This document shows positions 21,211 through 30,630 of a stretch of 64,000 nt of DNA, one piece after another. Where the stretch lies: assembly GCA_000433315.1 (NCBI GenBank), contig FR893375.1:124001-188000 (forward strand), written 5' to 3'. A program made the position numbers and the translations under genes. Position 1 is the first letter of the stretch. Each line of letters opens with the position of its first letter. A model generated the notes under the pieces. The model did no database searches and was not told where the DNA came from. It saw only the letters and a program-made list of their open reading frames with translations. The DNA is from Firmicutes bacterium CAG:345 (GTDB taxonomy: Bacteria; Bacillota_I; Bacilli_A; RFN20; CAG-288).

Positions 21211-22065
21211 ATGGAAACTGAAAAATTATTTATAGGTAAAACAAAAAAGCAATGGATAATAACGTTATCATTTATATTATTGCTATCACTTATTTCAATG
21301 TTGCAAATTTTGTTCAAATTTACTGATAGTACTATAACAATAATCGGTTATCAAATAGATGTTAATCTTTTAATTCAATCATCTATTATTGGATTAATTT
21401 TACCATTAGCATTAATTTTAGCTTCTTACTTTATTATCAAATATTTAAAGCCTCAAGAAAAAATATCCACCAGAAATATGATATGGGCAATTATACTTTT
21501 TATCTGTGGTCTAGCCGCCGAAATTGTTTTAAATTTAATTTTTATTTTCTATGCTAAATTGCCAGCTTTAGTATTTTTTCCAATCGATACCTTTATAGTT
21601 CTAATTTATACATACTTATGCTATGAATTGTGCTTTTTAGGGCACTTTGATGATCCTTCACGTTTTTTTGAAATATTTAGATTTGCTCTTGTCGGTGCAA
21701 TTTCTGCAATATTCGATTTTTCTGTCACAAGCTTAATGCGTTTTGTAATATTAAAAAATTTAGAAAATGCTTTTGCTATTTCGACAATTTCTGTTACATG
21801 TGGTTTTTTAGTCAGTGTTATAATCAACTATCTTTGTTCAATTACAATGGTATTTAAAAATTCAACCGATAAAAACATTTCTAAAACTTCAAAAGGAGTC
21901 ATTCTTTTTGTCTTTTTATCAGCTATCGGCCTTTTCATGGGCATGGGATTAGAAGTAATTTTCTTTGATTTGCTATCTCTTCCTGAACCAGTATGCTTCA
22001 TTATTAGAACATTAATAGTTCTTATCTGGAATTATGTTTCAAGAAAACTATTTATCTTTAAATAA
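21211..22065 (+). CDS. GtrA-like polytopic membrane protein
   Basis: Seen: about seven to eight membrane helices. Residues 150-284 fit the GtrA family: FRFALVGAISAIFDFSVTSL, a conserved FLVSVIINYLCSITMVF segment and the C-terminal WNYVSRKLFIFK. The first 150 residues add extra helices. Known: GtrA proteins are proposed to move lipid-linked sugars or take part in cell-surface polysaccharide synthesis. The ATG at 21211 has SD GAGG six bases upstream; a GTG at 21199 overlapping ispD is less likely. Co-transcription with ispD suggests a link to isoprenoid-carrier chemistry, as inference only. Confidence 0.7.
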   Translation: METEKLFIGKTKKQWIITLSFILLLSLISMLQILFKFTDSTITIIGYQIDVNLLIQSSIIGLILPLALILASYFIIKYLKPQEKISTRNMIWAIILFICGLAAEIVLNLIFIFYAKLPALVFFPIDTFIVLIYTYLCYELCFLGHFDDPSRFFEIFRFALVGAISAIFDFSVTSLMRFVILKNLENAFAISTISVTCGFLVSVIINYLCSITMVFKNSTDKNISKTSKGVILFVFLSAIGLFMGMGLEVIFFDLLSLPEPVCFIIRTLIVLIWNYVSRKLFIFK

Positions 22066-22152
22066 ATTAAAACATTAATAATTCATTTAAAGACTAAATT
22101 AATTTGTGCATTATTTTTTCACATTTTACCTATATAAAGTAGGAGGAAAAAT

Positions 22153-22695
22153 ATGTTCAAAATAATAATTGTAGCTTTAGTTGTAACAATAGCTGGCCTT
22201 TTCGTTTTAACTAAAATCGATCCCAGTAATTCTCAAAACAGTCAAGGAAATATTTCAACCGTATCACAAGCACAAATCGGCGAAGGACAAATTAAAGTAG
22301 TAATAACAGGGCAAATTGTATATCCAGGAGAATACATATGCAATAAAACCGATACTTTAGGAAGTTTAATTCTTAAAGCAGGTGGAACATTGGATGATGC
22401 AGATAAAAACGCATTTAATGAAGATTTAGTTATCGGTGATCTCAATGAATTTTATATCAGTCCTATAAGCAAAGCTCCAGATACATGTGTAATTGAAAAT
22501 ATTACTAAAGTAAATATAAATACTGCAGATAGTAAATCTTTGCAGAAAATTGGTTTAAGTGCAACGTTAGCAGATGCTGTTATATCCTATAGACAAGCTA
22601 ATGGAAATTTTAAGTCAATTGAAGAAATTAAAAAAGTATCTGGCATCGGAACTAAAACATTTCAAAACATTCGCGATTATATAACGATAAAGTGA
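22153..22695 (+). CDS. comEA: ComEA-like DNA-binding protein
   Basis: Competence protein that captures exogenous double-stranded DNA at the cell surface. Seen: N-terminal membrane helix (residues 2-20), a short Ser/Asn/Gln linker, an SLBB-type beta domain (VVITGQIVYPGEYICNKTDTLGSLILKAGG), and a C-terminal pair of helix-hairpin-helix motifs (VNINTADSKSLQKIGLS and KKVSGIGTKTFQNIRDYI). 180 residues. SD AGGAGG is seven bases upstream. The TGA overlaps the GTG start of comEC. Confidence 0.92.
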   Translation: MFKIIIVALVVTIAGLFVLTKIDPSNSQNSQGNISTVSQAQIGEGQIKVVITGQIVYPGEYICNKTDTLGSLILKAGGTLDDADKNAFNEDLVIGDLNEFYISPISKAPDTCVIENITKVNINTADSKSLQKIGLSATLADAVISYRQANGNFKSIEEIKKVSGIGTKTFQNIRDYITIK

Positions 22696-23576
22696 TTATT
22701 TTTTATTCTTTTCTTTCTTATATAATCGGTATTTTTTCTTCTCAAAAAATATGGTTATCTTCCTTTTTTCTTCTTTTAATACTATTTATTATATTCAAAT
22801 ATAAAAAGGAAAAAGATAAACTAAAGCCAACCTTATTTTTGATATGTCTATTTTTTACTTTTGGAATAATAAGACCTTTTCTATATTTATCAGGAAAAGA
22901 ATTTAATTACGATAATCTAATAGGGGTTGTATATAAGGCCGAGAATAACTACGCTTTAATAGCCACACTAAAAGGTAATTATTATATTAAAGAATCCAAT
23001 TTAGAAGTTGGTGACATTCTTTCTCTTTCTGGGAAAAGCGAACTTGCGCTTTTTTCTCATTATGAAAATAGTTTTAACTTCACCTCATATCTTCATCATC
23101 GCTTTGTTGATTATAAGATAGAAAAACCTTCTATAAATTTTCTTTTTAAAAATCCTTTAAGTATTAATTCATACAAATCATATTGCCTTAATTTTCTAGA
23201 ATCAGAAGAAAAAATATTAGCTTCTTCTATTCTTTTTGGTGATTCGTTATCAGAATTAAGCTCTTACGATTCGTTATCAAAATTAGGAATAAATAGAATC
23301 TTTTCAACTTCAGGAATACATTTAACCTTTTTTATTCAGATAATAAAAGAAAAATATCAAGGAAAAAAGTATTATATAACCATTCAAAAATTAGAATTGC
23401 TGTTTTGTTTAATTTTCTATTTTTTAACTGGATTTAAATTTTGTTTTTTAAGACTTATCGTCGAAATATTACTAAGTATATATTTAAACTATAAATCTAT
23501 ATTTATAAATAGACTTTTTTTTTATATCTTCTACAGCATTAATCATACTATCTCTCAACCCATATTATATTTTTGA
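22692..23576 (+). pseudogene. comEC: ComEC/Rec2 DNA channel, 5' part (frame broken at a T9 run)
   Basis: N-terminal part of the competence DNA-uptake channel. Seen: hydrophobic helices, a short OB-like soluble stretch (YALIATLKGNYYIKESNLEV) and the family motif SILFGDSLSELSSYDSLSKL followed by FSTSGIHLTFF. Starts with GTG overlapping comEA by four bases. After FINRLFF a run of nine T (23515-23523) shifts the frame; the ORF then reads about 17 unrelated codons to TGA. With eight T, reading continues into the 3' part with no stop. The result is a sequence error, a phase-variable allele, slippage-dependent expression or a true pseudogene; sequence alone cannot decide. Confidence 0.85.
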
Positions 23577-24705
23577 ACCAGGTTTTATATATTCTTATTT
23601 AATATTATTTTTTCTTCTGCTTATTCCAAAAAAGAAATATTCATTAAAATTTATACAAACTATTACAAAAAGTATTTATTCCTTTATCATTGTTTTGCCA
23701 ATAAATGCTTTTTATTACTATGAAATAAATGCTCTCTCGCTTATTTTTTCAACTATAATTATTCCATTAGGAATTGCTGAATTACTTCTTTGTTTACCTC
23801 TATTAGTTTTTCCGTATTATGGATTGATTTTAAAATATCCATTAAAAATTATCTATAAAATATTAACTTTCATTGCAAATTTTAAATTGATAATTAATTG
23901 TGGAAAGCCTTCTATCATTTTTTTAATTATTTTTTACTCATTATTAATTATCATTTGCTTAACTTCTTTTTTAAAAGCCAAAAAAATATTTAAAGTTTCT
24001 ATTATTTTCTCTTTATTATTTTGCTCAACTCTTTTTATACCAAAGTTTTCATTCAATGATCAAATAACTTTCATCGATGTCGGTCAAGGAGATTCAACAT
24101 TATTAACTTTCGATAATAAGCATTATCTTTTTGATACAGGAGGAAATCTTCATATCGATTTAGCAAAATCATGCCTTATTCCATATTTTAAAAAAAATAA
24201 AATCAGAGAACTAGAAGCTGTTTTTATCACACATCGTGACTTCGATCATTATGGTGCTTTGGAAAGTTTAAAAACCAAATTCCCGATAAAAAATATCTAT
24301 GATAATTATCAGATTGAAAATTTTAATTATGGTAATTTAAACATAACAAATCTAAATAAATTCCAAGAAGGTAAAGATACTAATTACGATAGCGGTGTCT
24401 ATTATATAGAAACACCTAAGAAAAATATTTTAATAATGGGAGATGCGCCAATAGAAATTGAAACAAAAATAATGAAAACTTATTCTGATTTAAATGTCGA
24501 TATTTTAAAAATAGGTCATCATGGCTCAAATACCTCTTCAAGTTTTGAGTTTTTAAAATATATAAATCCCAAAATAGCAATTATATCTTGCGGATATAAA
24601 AATTATTATGGACATCCTTCAGAATCAGTTATAGGTAACTTAAATATTTTAAAAATTCCTTATAAAAGAACTGATCAAGACTTTACAATCGCTTACATTT
24701 TGTAA
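23524..24705 (+). pseudogene. comEC: ComEC/Rec2, 3' part with competence and metallo-beta-lactamase domains
   Basis: Continuation of comEC in the +1 frame. Directly after the T run it reads ILSLNPYYIFEPGFIYSYL, the conserved ComEC motif, then more membrane helices, then the C-terminal metallo-beta-lactamase-like domain: FIDVGQGDSTLL, FDTGGN, ITHRDFDHYGALE (His-x-Asp-x-Asp-His form) and IGHHGSNTSSS. It has no start codon or SD of its own near its 5' end, so it is not an independent gene. Together with the first part it makes about 670 residues, close to full-length ComEC. Confidence 0.85.
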
Positions 24706-24753
24706 TGAAAACGTTTTCAATCAAATATAGTGGAGAAAATTTAATTTTTAAAG

Positions 24754-24759
24754 TATAAT
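24754..24759 (+). promoter_or_regulatory. -10 box for a near-leaderless coaX transcript
   Basis: A perfect TATAAT ends nine bases before the coaX ATG; TGGAGA sits 17 bases upstream as a weak -35. No SD is present between them and the ATG. Confidence 0.5.
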
Positions 24760-24768
24760 TAACGCGCT

Positions 24769-25572
24769 ATGAAAAATATATTAATACTTGATATCGGAAA
24801 TACAATGATCGATAGCTATTATCAAAATGAGACGAATGAGTTTTTCTTCACAATCGAAAGAAAAGGGCAATGCGATTTATTCCTTGAAAGTTATTTAAAA
24901 AAAATAGATGAATATTTTTTAAATGATTTAAGTGTCTATATTTCAAGTGTAAATAGACCTGCTGAAAAAAGAATTGTAGACTATTTTACACATAAACAGA
25001 CACCTATTTATTCTCTAAATAGTTTATTGATGGAAAAATATATTAAAGAAAACAATTTCACTATCAATAATATTGCTTTTCTAGGATCAGATTTATTTGC
25101 TGATATAGTCGGTTCAAATTATAAAAATAATAAAGCAGAACTTGTCGCAGATTTTGGAACTGCCAGCAAATTATTGCTTGTCGATCAAAATAAAACTTTT
25201 CATGGTGGATGTATTTTTCCAGGAATCTATAGTTGTTCAAAAACTTTATCAGCACAAACTGATTTATTAGAATTTACACCTATAGAGATACCCGCTAATA
25301 TTATATCTTTAAAAACTGATGAAGCTATAAATGCTGGAGCTTTATATAGTGCAGCTTTCACTGTTAAAGGATACTATGAATATTTAAAAATGACTTATCC
25401 TGATTTGCATCTTTACATAACTGGTGGCTGTGGTGGAATCTTAATTGAAGCTATGAAAAAAATAAGATTTCATGATTATACTTTTGATAGATTCAGAATA
25501 ATTCGCGGAATAATAAACGCTTTCGATATAAAAGATAAAATAAGGGGAAACATGATTTATGAGAAGAAATAA
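24769..25572 (+). CDS. coaX: Type III pantothenate kinase
   Basis: First step of coenzyme A synthesis from pantothenate. Seen: ASKHA-fold phosphate-1 motif LDIGNT (residues 6-11), GSDLFADIVGS (family GxDRxxN), phosphate-2 VADFGTASKL, GGCIFPGI and ITGGCGG. 267 residues. The family sequence DFGTATT is DFGTASK here and the usual Arg of GADR is Leu, so it is divergent. The adjacent ECF S component overlaps its 3' end, and the pairing of coaX with a pantothenate transporter gene makes sense metabolically. Confidence 0.82.
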   Translation: MKNILILDIGNTMIDSYYQNETNEFFFTIERKGQCDLFLESYLKKIDEYFLNDLSVYISSVNRPAEKRIVDYFTHKQTPIYSLNSLLMEKYIKENNFTINNIAFLGSDLFADIVGSNYKNNKAELVADFGTASKLLLVDQNKTFHGGCIFPGIYSCSKTLSAQTDLLEFTPIEIPANIISLKTDEAINAGALYSAAFTVKGYYEYLKMTYPDLHLYITGGCGGILIEAMKKIRFHDYTFDRFRIIRGIINAFDIKDKIRGNMIYEKK

Positions 25573-26302
25573 CTCAATATACTATATTGCTTTATATGCA
25601 TTATTTATTGCCTTGATGGCAGTTTTTACATATGTACCTTTCATTGGTTACATAAGCCTTGGCGTTGTATCAATGACAACTGTTCATATTCTCGTTTTAA
25701 CATTTGCTTTTTTAACAGGTTGGAAACATGGTTGGGCTTTTGGATTAATCTTTGGTGTATTTTCTTTAATAAAAGCAGCTACACAACCTGCAAGCTTTCT
25801 CGATCCTTATTTTGTTAATCCTCTAATTAGTATTTTTCCACGTGTAGCCTTTGCCTTTGTTGCTGGAATACTATTTGATTTAGTTAAAAAGACTATAAAA
25901 AATAAAGCAGTTCAAATTCCATTATTTATATTTATTTCTGCTTTTGTTACTCTTTTACATTCCGTTTTAGTTTTAGGTATGTTAGGTGTATGCTACTTTA
26001 GCGACGTCAATAATAAACTTTTAGAAAATGGCGGATATTGGGTCGCCTTTGGCTCAACATTGCTTTTAAATACTCTTCCTGAAATGGCTTTGGCTGGTGT
26101 ATTAGTTACTCCAATTTCTTTAGCACTAGAAATTCCTTATTCTTATATTTTTAGAAAAAAATATACAGTTACTCCTATTATTACAGTTACTCCTATTGAT
26201 AAAAAAGAGACTGAAGATATCAAAAATATTGAAGTTCAAGAACAACCTGTAAATAAAATAAAACAAATAGAAAACGAAATAGAAAATAACGATAAAAAAT
26301 AA
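25559..26302 (+). CDS. ECF transporter S component, probably for pantothenate
   Basis: Substrate-binding membrane subunit of an energy-coupling-factor vitamin importer. Seen: about six membrane helices in residues 5-190, the S-component start IYYIALYALFIALMAVFTYVP, and TVHILVLTFAFLTGWKHGWAFGLIFG. The last 50 residues form an acidic, Asn/Lys-rich cytoplasmic tail. It overlaps coaX by 14 bases, so translation is coupled. The pantothenate assignment (PanT-like) is inferred from that overlap. The shared EcfA/EcfA'/EcfT module is not in this window. Confidence 0.7.
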   Translation: MRRNNSIYYIALYALFIALMAVFTYVPFIGYISLGVVSMTTVHILVLTFAFLTGWKHGWAFGLIFGVFSLIKAATQPASFLDPYFVNPLISIFPRVAFAFVAGILFDLVKKTIKNKAVQIPLFIFISAFVTLLHSVLVLGMLGVCYFSDVNNKLLENGGYWVAFGSTLLLNTLPEMALAGVLVTPISLALEIPYSYIFRKKYTVTPIITVTPIDKKETEDIKNIEVQEQPVNKIKQIENEIENNDKK

Positions 26303-26306
26303 AAAG

Positions 26307-26333
26307 TTCTAGTCGATTGACTAGAATTTTTTT
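26307..26333 (+). terminator. Terminator after coaX and the ECF gene
   Basis: TTCTAGTC and GACTAGAA form a perfect eight-base stem with a GATT loop, followed by seven T. Confidence 0.88.
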
Positions 26334-26434
26334 ATTATGATTCAAAGAATTTAGAAAAACTGAAAATTTTTTGAGTTTTTTTAAATTGATTGCTATAAAA
26401 AGTTTAATATTTAAATTTTAAGATAAAAATTATG

Positions 26435-26448
26435 TTCAATCGATTGAA
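26435..26448. repeat. 14-bp perfect palindrome upstream of pepV
   Basis: TTCAATCGATTGAA is self-complementary and lies about 115 bases before the pepV ATG in AT-rich DNA. It could be an operator; nothing else identifies a binding protein. The rest of the 26334-26564 gap shows only AT-rich sequence, a weak TATATT box near 26513 and the hairpin listed next. Confidence 0.35.
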
Positions 26449-26532
26449 AACTACTTTATTCCTACATAATATTCCACTCTTTTTTATAGTCTGAAAATAT
26501 GGTATATTTAAAAAGAAGTTAAATAGAAAGGA

Positions 26533-26552
26533 AAAACCTTAATTAAGGTTTT
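26533..26552 (+). promoter_or_regulatory. 20-bp palindrome between the only SD-like site and the pepV start
   Basis: Ten bases (AAAACCTTAA) are followed immediately by their reverse complement. The only SD-like sequence (GAAAGGA, 26526-26532) lies before it and the ATG 12 bases after it. Folding of the palindrome would bring the SD near the ATG, or the AAGG in its right half could be masked. Either would affect pepV translation. Confidence 0.4.
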
Positions 26553-26564
26553 CAAAAAATTAAA

Positions 26565-27968
26565 ATGAACGATAATCAAAATAATTTTTATAGAGAAACT
26601 ACTTATAGAGAATTAGTTAAGCCTTATCTAGATGAAGCAAAAAAAGAACTCATAAATTACTTGAGCATTAATTCTGTTTATGATGAAAAAACAATCACAG
26701 AAAAAACTCCTTATGGTAAAGGCGTTGAAAAAGCTTTAACTTTTTTAGCCGATCTTGGAAAACGTTTAGGATTCAATGTCGATAGAGTAGATCATCATTG
26801 CACAGAATTAAGCTATGGTGAAGGAAAACTTTTAGATATCTATGCACACGCTGATGTTGTTCCTGTTAGCGAAAACTGGGTTCATAAACCTTTTGAACCT
26901 ACAATTGAAGGCGATAAAATATTTGCTAGAGGTGCCTGTGATGATAAAGGACCAGGCTTAGCAAGTTTATTTGCCGCTAAAGCTCTTCTTGACAACAATA
27001 AACTAAATGGTTTCAAATTACGTATAATTTTCGGCGGCGATGAAGAAAGAGGTTCTTCTTGCTTAGAATATTATTTCAATGAATATAAAAAAGAATATCC
27101 AACCTATGGTTTTACTCCAGATGCTGACTTTCCTATGATTTATGCTGAAAAAAGCATTCATACTGTAGAACTTATAAAAGAATGTCCAAAGTTAGCTTCA
27201 CTAATTGAAGATTTTGATTTTGGAAAAGCTACAAATATTGTCCTAGATGAAGCTACTGCAATATTGAAAAAAGTTGAAAATTTAGAAAACAAAGTTAAAC
27301 ATTATCAAGAAAATCATAAAGATATAAATCTTGTTTTAAATGACAATACTCTTAAATTTTTCGGAAAATCAGTCCATGGTGCCACACCATGGTTAGGAGT
27401 AAATGCTGGTCTTCACCTTTTAAATTTCTTCGGAGAAGAATATGGTATTGAAGAATTATGCAAACTATTCATTGCTCTTGAAAAAGGAGATGGAAAATCT
27501 TTTGGTGGAGACTTTACTTCTGAAACATTTGATTCAACTTCATATGCTATTGGAAAAATGAACTTCAAAAATAACACAATTAAATTAATTATCAATCTTC
27601 GTCTTCCAGAAAACGTAAATATATCCGAACCTATAGAAAAATTAGAAAAATTTACTTCAAGCAAATGCAATGACTTAGGTGGTTGCGATGCTCTTGTTAT
27701 TCCTCTTGAATCAACTTTAGTTCAAACATTATGTAATGTTTATAAAGAAGAAACTGGTGATGAAATCAATAAACCTTTAGCAATTGGTGGAGGAACCTAT
27801 GCAAAAGAAAGTAAAAATTCTTTAGCTTTCGGACCGACATTCCCTGGACGTGATTTCTTCATACATCAAGATGATGAATATTTCTTTATTTCTGACTTTG
27901 AAAATATTATCGGAATTTATGCCCACGCTATTGATGCTTTAGGAAAAGCATTGAGGGAGAATAAATAA
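26565..27968 (+). CDS. pepV: Dipeptidase PepV (M20 zinc peptidase)
   Basis: Cytoplasmic di-zinc dipeptidase that frees amino acids from imported dipeptides. Seen: YAHADVVPV with the first zinc His and the catalytic Asp, ARGACDDKGPG with the bridging Asp, GGDEERGSSC with the catalytic Glu pair, a large lid insertion (about residues 190-330) ending in KSVHGATPWLGVNAG, and a late FIHQDDEYFF His. 467 residues, family length. It is followed two bases later by trmB. Confidence 0.92.
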   Translation: MNDNQNNFYRETTYRELVKPYLDEAKKELINYLSINSVYDEKTITEKTPYGKGVEKALTFLADLGKRLGFNVDRVDHHCTELSYGEGKLLDIYAHADVVPVSENWVHKPFEPTIEGDKIFARGACDDKGPGLASLFAAKALLDNNKLNGFKLRIIFGGDEERGSSCLEYYFNEYKKEYPTYGFTPDADFPMIYAEKSIHTVELIKECPKLASLIEDFDFGKATNIVLDEATAILKKVENLENKVKHYQENHKDINLVLNDNTLKFFGKSVHGATPWLGVNAGLHLLNFFGEEYGIEELCKLFIALEKGDGKSFGGDFTSETFDSTSYAIGKMNFKNNTIKLIINLRLPENVNISEPIEKLEKFTSSKCNDLGGCDALVIPLESTLVQTLCNVYKEETGDEINKPLAIGGGTYAKESKNSLAFGPTFPGRDFFIHQDDEYFFISDFENIIGIYAHAIDALGKALRENK

Positions 27969-27969
27969 A

Positions 27970-28584
27970 ATGCGCTTACGTCATAAAACTTGGCAAGAAG
28001 AAATGATATCTTCTCATAAAGATATCGCTCTTGAAAAAACTGCTATCGATGAAAAATCTATTCCACCATTTAATATGTTAGAAATCGGATCTGGCTGTGG
28101 ATTATTCCTTTTAGAGCTTGCTAAAAAACATCCAGAGAATCAATATCTAGGTGTTGAAATTCAAAGAACTGCCTTTGCAATCGGCATAAAAAAATATGTT
28201 ACTGATGAAAATAGACCTACAAATATTCATTATATTAATGCCCCTATTGAAGCTCTTCTTCCAACATTAGAAGATGAATCATTGGATTGTATATTTTTAA
28301 ATTTCAACGATCCTTGGCCGAAGAAAAGACATCATCGTCGCCGCTTGACATATCCAACAAAATTAGAAGAATACTATAGAGTATTAAAAAAAGGTGGAAA
28401 ACTTCTAGTTAGAACAGATAATGATGATTATTTTGAAGGAACAAAAGAATATTTTGCTGAATTCAACAAATTTTCCTATAAAGTTGATGAAAATGCTGAA
28501 CCTTTTGAAGTAATAAGTGAATATGAATCAAAATTCAGATCTACAGGCAAATCTATCCACGCTTTAAGTGCAATAAAATTATGA
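27970..28584 (+). CDS. trmB: tRNA (guanine-N7-)-methyltransferase
   Basis: Methylates G46 of tRNA. Seen: N-terminal MRLRHKTWQEEMI, S-adenosylmethionine motif LEIGSGCGLFLLELA, YLGVEIQRTAFAIGIKK, the family signature LNFNDPWPKKRHHRRRL, and C-terminal YESKFRSTGKSIHAL. 204 residues. SD GAGGGAGA is inside the end of pepV. It overlaps the next gene by four bases (ATGA). Confidence 0.96.
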   Translation: MRLRHKTWQEEMISSHKDIALEKTAIDEKSIPPFNMLEIGSGCGLFLLELAKKHPENQYLGVEIQRTAFAIGIKKYVTDENRPTNIHYINAPIEALLPTLEDESLDCIFLNFNDPWPKKRHHRRRLTYPTKLEEYYRVLKKGGKLLVRTDNDDYFEGTKEYFAEFNKFSYKVDENAEPFEVISEYESKFRSTGKSIHALSAIKL

Positions 28585-29138
28585 GTACCGAAGTTAGTTT
28601 ATTTTATAATCAAGAAGCCTGCAAGGATGTATTGATTCTAATTGCCGATGAATCTAGCTATCCTGATAAAGTAGAAAAATATGAGGATGTTATCATTTTA
28701 AAAAATAAAGATAGAATAGTTGGTATCAACATTCTCAATTCCCTTGAATACGTTAAGATTAAAGCTTCTGGATTAATTCATTCTGTAAATGAACAATTGG
28801 CAAAATTAATTGAAAATATCGTAAAAGATTACTCAGATTATGATATAAAAGTTGTCGATAACAATTTCATATTAGGTCAAATAAAAGAGAATCTTGGAAA
28901 AAATCAATACAAAATAGATATTGGATTAAAAGAATCAGTATTAGCTATTTCTAATATTGGTGAATTAAATATCGGTGAATTTGTTGAAGTAAGTTATAAA
29001 GAAACACGTCTTCCAACTGGACATAAAGCTTATCATTATTTAAAAGGATTAGCCGACTATCTCATAACAAACAAAGATTTAAAACCGGATGTTTGTGGAA
29101 CTAAATTATATATTCTCGAGTCTTCTAAAAAACATTAA
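28581..29138 (+). CDS. YtpR-like protein with a degenerate tRNA-binding domain
   Basis: Seen: an N-terminal region like YtpR (VSLFYNQEACKDVLILIADE and VGINILNSLEYV) and a second half (NNFILGQIKENLGKNQYKIDIG) placed where YtpR has its EMAP-type OB fold. The HPNADKL and SGMICSA-type signatures of a functional OB fold are missing: the equivalents are GKNQYKIDI and HKAYHYLKG. Family knowledge: YtpR is a stand-alone tRNA-binding protein of unclear role. 185 residues. It is co-translated with trmB, supporting a tRNA-related job. Confidence 0.55.
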   Translation: MSTEVSLFYNQEACKDVLILIADESSYPDKVEKYEDVIILKNKDRIVGINILNSLEYVKIKASGLIHSVNEQLAKLIENIVKDYSDYDIKVVDNNFILGQIKENLGKNQYKIDIGLKESVLAISNIGELNIGEFVEVSYKETRLPTGHKAYHYLKGLADYLITNKDLKPDVCGTKLYILESSKKH

Positions 29139-29184
29139 AAAGAGGATGGAACCTTAAATTAGGTTTCTTACCATCCTCTTTTTC
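29137..29184 (+). terminator. Two-part terminator hairpin after the ytpR-like gene
   Basis: A perfect 13-base outer stem (AAAAAGAGGATGG with its complement) encloses a small inner hairpin (AACCT with AGGTT), ending in TTTTT. The symmetrical A/T flanks suit use from both strands, and the NCS2 permease gene ends just beyond at 29209. Confidence 0.85.
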
Positions 29185-29208
29185 TTTATAATATAATAAT
29201 TTTTTAAC

Positions 29209-30630
29209 TTAATTATTAACAACTGGAACTAAGAAATAAACCATAAATAGAGCGAATATTATAATTGCAACAATCGAAACATCATATTTTGGTTTTTCTA
29301 AATTTTCCTTATTTTTGCTAATGCTATATTTAATTAAATCAACAACAAAGATTATTGTAGAAACAATAACATAGCTTATAATACCTATTCCAATACCTTT
29401 TGTGATGGAATAGCTTAATACCATCATAATTATTGTCAAGAAGGCTGGAACAGAATTTTTAACTTTAGAGAAATCAATATCTTTAACATTGCTCATCATC
29501 AAGACACCAACATAGATTAACGCACCTGCTGCTGCAGATTTAGGAATGAAAGCAAAAAGTGGTAAAAGGAAAATTGATAATAAGAATAATAAAGAAGTAA
29601 CTAAGGATGAAAAGCCTGTTTTTCCACCAGCAGCAATACCAGCACCTGATTCAACAAAGGTTGTAACAGTAGAAGTACCCATCATTGCACCAGCACAAGT
29701 AGCAATAGAGTCAGCTGCCATAATTCGATCATAATTATGTGGTTTTCCATTTTCGTCGATTAATTTAGCATTAGTGGCACAACCGACAACAGTACCCATA
29801 GTGTCAAACATATCAATCATGCAGAAAGTCATAACAAGCATTACACATGTTAATGCTGAACCTTCAGGGAAATTAAATCCTTCAGTAAAAGCTGCTAAAA
29901 ATATACCGCCTTTAGAAGGATCCATAGAAAAGAAATTTGAAAAGTTTGTCCAGAATTCCCAAGTAACACCTGGAACTTTTTCTGAAAGATAATCAAAACT
30001 TGTAACGCCTAATGGTAAAGAAAGCAATGTTCCAGCAAAGATACCAATAACAACAGCACCTTTTACTTTATAATGAGATAAAATTGCGATTATAAAGAAA
30101 GAAAATAAACCGACCATAGCTGTTCTTGCTGGACCATTTGCTGCCCAGTTAGCACTATTTGAAAGATCAACAAAACCAGAAATTACATAAGGATCGCTGA
30201 CGATGATATTTGAATTTTGAAATCCAATATAAGTGATAAATAAACCTATACCAACTGTAATTGCTTTTCTAACAGCCTCAGGGATTCCATCAAATATTTT
30301 TTCACGCAAAGAAATCCATCTTCCAGTTTCTTTATTTTTTCCACAAGGAATAAAAGTTACGGCTAAGAATATAACACCACTTATTAAAACCAAAAGCATT
30401 GCATTTCCATAGGAAAAAGAAAATCCCATGACACCACCAATAACGCTACCAACAGTAGAATTTAAACCCATTCCAGATGCTTGTGCAAAAGGCATTTTAG
30501 CCAACAAAGCCATCAACAATGTTCCAATAAAAGCGCCAATTGCCGTTGCGATGAAGACAGAAGACCAGCGGATATCGCTTGTTCCTCCAAAAAGAATTGA
30601 GTTAGGGTTGACGGTTAAGATGTAAGCCAT
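29209..30630 (-). CDS. NCS2-family purine (guanine/hypoxanthine) permease, start codon lost
   Basis: A 12-14 helix proton-coupled nucleobase importer of the AzgA/PbuG/PbuO type. Seen: GMGLNSTVGSVIGGVMGFSF, MFDTMGTVVGCATNA, AADSIATCAGAMMGTSTVTTFVESGAGIAAGGKTG and late helices. The ATG at 30630 is inside the first membrane helix and has no SD. The natural start is an ATG at 30741 with GGGAGG six bases upstream, but its third codon is TAA. The frame is open and family-like from there on (KVEALAGIATFLAMAYIL). A guanine-class riboswitch controls it. Either a nonsense mutation, a sequence error, or inefficient internal initiation applies. Confidence 0.85.
   Translation of the reverse strand: MAYILTVNPNSILFGGTSDIRWSSVFIATAIGAFIGTLLMALLAKMPFAQASGMGLNSTVGSVIGGVMGFSFSYGNAMLLVLISGVIFLAVTFIPCGKNKETGRWISLREKIFDGIPEAVRKAITVGIGLFITYIGFQNSNIIVSDPYVISGFVDLSNSANWAANGPARTAMVGLFSFFIIAILSHYKVKGAVVIGIFAGTLLSLPLGVTSFDYLSEKVPGVTWEFWTNFSNFFSMDPSKGGIFLAAFTEGFNFPEGSALTCVMLVMTFCMIDMFDTMGTVVGCATNAKLIDENGKPHNYDRIMAADSIATCAGAMMGTSTVTTFVESGAGIAAGGKTGFSSLVTSLLFLLSIFLLPLFAFIPKSAAAGALIYVGVLMMSNVKDIDFSKVKNSVPAFLTIIMMVLSYSITKGIGIGIISYVIVSTIIFVVDLIKYSISKNKENLEKPKYDVSIVAIIIFALFMVYFLVPVVNN

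Noticed and set aside
23577..24705. comEC 3' part as a separate MBL-fold gene
   Set aside because: No start or SD at its 5' end and its first residues are the conserved ComEC membrane motif.
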